From Alnus glutinosa (Eukaryota; Streptophyta; Magnoliopsida; Fagales; Betulaceae): a stretch of DNA of 64,000 nt. A model generated the notes under the pieces. The model searched no databases. It was not told where the DNA came from and worked only from the letters and a program-made list of their open reading frames with translations. Where the stretch lies: contig NC_084893.1 in NCBI RefSeq assembly GCF_958979055.1, positions 8,993,071 to 9,057,070 on the forward strand, given 5' to 3'. Both the position numbers and the translations under genes were made by a program. Shown piece by piece: positions 61,297-64,000 of the stretch; the first letter of the stretch is position 1, and each line of letters begins with the position of its first letter.

Positions 61297-63451
61297 TCAC
61301 TTTAATGCAGGGGTATTATTGTTATTTTGGGTCACGTGTATAGCACGTAACCCATTTTCCGTCTGACTTAACCAAAGGGACCAATAGTTTGATTAAAGTT
61401 TGTCGGGGAATATTGCAATTTGGCTGTAAGTTTGAAGGGGATAAGTGCAGTTTACCCTAAAAAAATTGTTAATGACATTAACTATTTTTTTTTTATAGGT
61501 ATGACATTAACTATTAGCAATAATATATTTCAGAATCCCAGCCCCACTGCGTTGTCTTAAATCAATAACTCAATCAGTGTTGGGAAACTTATAGAAACTC
61601 ATCTAGTCTCTGATATGGTTGGTAGAGTGCAAGGTAGGAAAATGAATGAGAATATGATAGACCTGACACTTAGATACAGTGGCAAAAATTTCTTCCTACT
61701 CATTCAACATTATCTCCCTTCCAATCAACCAATTCCCTAATAAAGCTCTTTATTATCTGCTTTCCTTGACAGGAGTTCTACACGATCTCCAAATATTCAT
61801 TTCTCCCTGAGTATGTTAAGTGGGGATAGAGGTGGTCAGATGTGCTTCCATTCTTATTACTGTATCCTATCAGGGGATTTCCCTAGTAAACTAGTTAGTG
61901 CAGACTTTTCATAATGAAAAGTTTACATTCACATGGTTTATTGACGATAACTTCACCAGTGAGTGGTGAACTCCAGAAGTTCATAACAAATACCTGTTAA
62001 ATTTTTTTTTAAAAAAAAAAATTTGTAGATCTCATCTCAACTACATGACACAGATGACAAAATTCCATGATAATGACCAGTACTTTACAACACATGTCCT
62101 GAATAACAGTCAGCTCAAGACTTCAATTTTTTTTTTTTAAAGGCTAAGCATACAACAATTACCTGCAGAATAGACCCAAAAAAAAAACTTCGTATTAATA
62201 AGGGGAAGCAGATCGTAATCAGAGACACTTACCCTCCATCTCCATGTCTGAATCAGAAGGTGAATTACATCTAGCTCCAACCATCAGATGATTGGATTGT
62301 GCTGAATACTCATTTTTTAAAGGCGTCAATGTTGAAACACTTTTCCCTTCATGCATTTTGTATTCCAAGATGCATTTCTTCTTCATCCACAGGAAATATT
62401 CATGAGCAATTGCAGCTTCACTTCCTGGCTCACCACCATACAAGAAAGTAAACTCTGGATTCTTATCTTCACTTTGGTAAGTCATATCTTCAATATCATG
62501 ACCATTCTTAGCAATAAGCCAGCATAAACCTTCAATCTTCTGAACAACTTTTTCTTCCGTTGGCTTACGCGGAGGCGGAGGTGGAGGAAGATCTGATGTA
62601 CCATCCCTCGCTAGAGGACCCACCTTAGAGCCACTTCCACTTTCCTGATTTAGATTGCCAACATGGTCAGGTGCAATATGTCTAACTGGTCTGGGAGTAG
62701 AAGATGAAGTCAACGAAGAGGTAGGCAGTGGTGGAGAAGGAGGAATAGGTGGTGGAGAAGATGGCGGTGGCGGGGGAACCAAGAAAGGTGATTGAGACTC
62801 TCCAACAGTAGAACGTACAAAACTTCCTACTTGAGCAGGACTAGAGAAACTATGAGTTGGAGGTGGAGGGGGAGGTGGGAGATGCTGAAGACTCTGCATA
62901 GCACCAGGCTGCTGTGGTCGTGGATGAGCTGGAGCTCTATACAATGTTTGTTCTTGTGGAGGAGGAGGTAATGCTCTAGGAGGAGGTGGGACCTGTAACA
63001 TTTCTGAGGGAGGAGGCCCAAGAGGGGGAGGAGGTACTGGTGGTGGAATGTGATGCACATTCTGCGTCCCTAAATGTGAGGGATGTTGGGAATTCTGTTG
63101 AATATTTGAGTACATATGAGGCAAGGGGGCGCTTCCATGAATTTGTAAATAAGATTGACCTGTGTTCGGCATCCCACCAGATGGAACTCGAATGGGTGGA
63201 CCTTGGTTAATTGTGGGGGCTGGGGCAGGAGGACCATGCTGATGATATATATGAGGGCCTGGGTGACCTACATGAGGTGGTGGGACAGCATGAGGAGCTT
63301 GTTGATTCAAAAGAGGTAGTGGGGCTGATGACCCTTGCTGGAAATGAGGGGGAGGAGGAGGTGGAGCCAGAGGACGATGTGGGTATGCAGGTGGCATCGG
63401 TGCATTAGGACGATGCCCAAACTGAGGACCATAATTCCCTTGACCATACAT
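53843..63451 (-). CDS. Proline-rich CCCH zinc-finger / RS protein with SURP-like and SRI-like domains
   Basis: Exons 63451-62233, 59177-58977, 57997-57118, 56978-54359 and 53872-53843 all join in phase at GT-AG sites and give 1649 aa. The order is as follows. A Pro/His/Gln-rich N-terminus covers about 1-290, with many PPPPPP runs. A SURP-like segment lies at about 297-365 (VVQKIEGLCWLIAKNGHDIE, EAAIAHEYFLWMKKKC). A basic RS region (about 715-800) contains RSRSRSPLDRRRRRRSPWKR. One CCCH finger lies at 803-821 (C-x7-C-x5-C-x3-H, CFDFLRGRCYRGASCRYMH). A long Ser/Gln/Pro-rich stretch follows. A helical C-terminal domain lies at about 1560-1649 (FVKEVLKPSWRQGNMSKEAF ... GYVDKFVKV), resembling the SRI/SCAF-PHRF1 type that binds phosphorylated RNA polymerase II CTD. 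It is probably the plant C3H38/C3H55-like group, a nuclear RNA-processing factor linked to transcription. The final exon codes for only nine residues, but they complete the last helix. Intron 1 is 3 kb and holds transposons. Confidence 0.9.
59202..59240. repeat. (TA)n microsatellite in intron 1
   Basis: About nineteen TA units, 25 bases upstream of the exon 2 acceptor of the CCCH gene. It sits in the region where the branch point and polypyrimidine tract would be, so length variation might affect splicing. Confidence 0.9.
60109..60131. repeat. G23 homopolymer
   Basis: Twenty-three consecutive G residues after an A/T-rich (AATA)n stretch and before CTATGGACCCCCAAGGGTGGG. The run is error-prone, so the true length is uncertain. 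Confidence 0.85.
60220..61470. mobile_element. Inverted-repeat DNA element in intron 1 of the CCCH gene
   Basis: The left end has CCTCAAACTTACAGCCAAACTACAATGCCCCCCAAACT. The right end, in reverse complement, reads CCTTCAAACTTACAGCCAAATTGCAATATTCCCCGACAAACTTTAATCAAACT. It continues to a CGTGTATAGCACG palindrome at about 61,335. The centre contains (GT)n/T-run repeats and a short CCAGCC/GGCTGG palindromic cluster. A LINE copy is inserted inside it. Outer borders and target duplication are approximate. Confidence 0.55.
60331..61043 (+). mobile_element. 5'-truncated LINE copy nested in the inverted-repeat element
   Basis: The frame at 60,392-60,805 reads LLWNPSKRGLFEVKLFYKVL and [20 protein letters not shown], the zf-RVT end of a plant LINE. 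It is closely similar to the copy in the LONGIFOLIA-like intron (13,751-14,119). It ends in CAAAAAAATAAAAA. AACTAGTG(AC)CCCTTT at 60,314-60,329 recurs as AACTAGTG(CT)CCCTTT at 61,044-61,059, a 16-bp target duplication with two differences. It is antisense to the host gene. Confidence 0.8.
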
Positions 63452-64000
63452 CTCATACGTTACAACTTAACTAAAAATATGACAAACACTTCAATCACTT
63501 AAGACTGTGAGACAAATCCCAACTTTTGCACAAGTCAGATCATCGACACAACCGCTAGCACAATATCCTGTTGAACAACACAAAGAACTCAATAAACTCA
63601 GTTTGAGAACCAATCAGCAACTACTACAATGCTGCTCAAGTATAATAAAGCCAAATGCCCTCAAAAACTTCTTCAAATTGTGAGGCAAATACAAAAACAA
63701 ATTCAGCAAACCACTAATCTATAGAACATCCTTCAATTACCAAACTCAAATAAAAAACAAAACCCATTTCTGAAGCCGTAATTATCGAAAACAAAACCCT
63801 ATTACTCGAAATGTACCGTCTCCATCATAATTAATCTAACCATTCGGAGAAGAAAAGGAAAAGCAATCCCCAATCCTCAGATTCACTGCCGAGAAAATGT
63901 CGTAAGAAGCTTAAAAGAAACACCCCAAAAAGAATCCACTGCATCAATTCTAAACAACTGAAGTATCGACTGGCAATAAAAATTAAAAAAAGAAAAAAAA
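63452..64000 (-). promoter_or_regulatory. 5' UTR and upstream region of the CCCH gene
   Basis: Moderately A-rich on the plus strand. Sequence around 63,830-63,900 is leader-like on the minus strand (CTTTTCCTTTTCTTCTCCG). A 5' UTR intron cannot be excluded. The window ends here, so the promoter may lie outside. Confidence 0.4.

Overview
This is AT-rich plant nuclear DNA, almost certainly from a woody eudicot. The evidence is the GT-AG intron structure, plant-only gene families (LONGIFOLIA/TRM, P-class PPR, a plant-specific FCP1-like HAD protein, a proline-rich CCCH/RS protein), a nuclear-type tRNA gene with internal promoter boxes, and dense L1-type LINEs, PIF/Harbinger and MULE-type repeats. 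The LINE style would suit Fagales-like trees, but I cannot fix the taxon. No bacterial or viral genes and no CRISPR arrays were seen.

Layout. Positions 1-11,100 are gene-free repeat DNA: a MULE-like MITE with a 9-bp target duplication, a 5'-truncated LINE with poly(A) and target duplication, two foldback elements, several hairpin MITEs and microsatellites. A tRNA-Thr(CGT) gene lies at 11,134-11,205 (-). A LONGIFOLIA/TRM gene occupies 12,090-22,340 (-, five coding exons, 1106 aa). Its 5.7-kb last intron holds a broken sense-strand LINE that itself carries an LTR-like insertion. Positions 22,400-32,500 are a 5' region followed by repeat-rich intergenic DNA. A two-exon mitochondrial-type PPR gene lies at 32,619-35,633 (-, 499 aa). 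An FCP1-homology/HAD-like gene lies at 37,714-41,038 (-, six exons, 675 aa, with a possible in-frame N-terminal exon at 42,774-42,950). Positions 43,058-49,928 are a 6.9-kb PIF/Harbinger DNA transposon with matching terminal repeats and TAT target duplications. It has an intact spliced DDE transposase (401 aa) and an intact Myb/SANT-like partner (315 aa). A LINE 3' fragment with an RNase H domain and a tRNA-derived SINE-like unit follow at 50-53 kb. The window ends with a five-exon gene at 53,843-63,451 (-, 1649 aa). It encodes a proline-rich, SURP-like, RS-rich, CCCH zinc-finger protein that ends in an SRI-like RNA polymerase II CTD-binding-type domain. Its first intron holds a LINE nested in an inverted-repeat element.

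All host protein genes and the tRNA are on the minus strand and do not form an operon or obvious pathway. The likely roles are microtubule-linked cell elongation (LONGIFOLIA), organelle RNA processing (PPR), an unknown HAD-fold function, and nuclear mRNA processing coupled to transcription (CCCH/RS/SRI-like). The most system-like item is the Harbinger element, which looks potentially autonomous. I joined the exons by hand from reading frame and GT-AG signals; every join listed keeps phase, but none was tested against transcripts.
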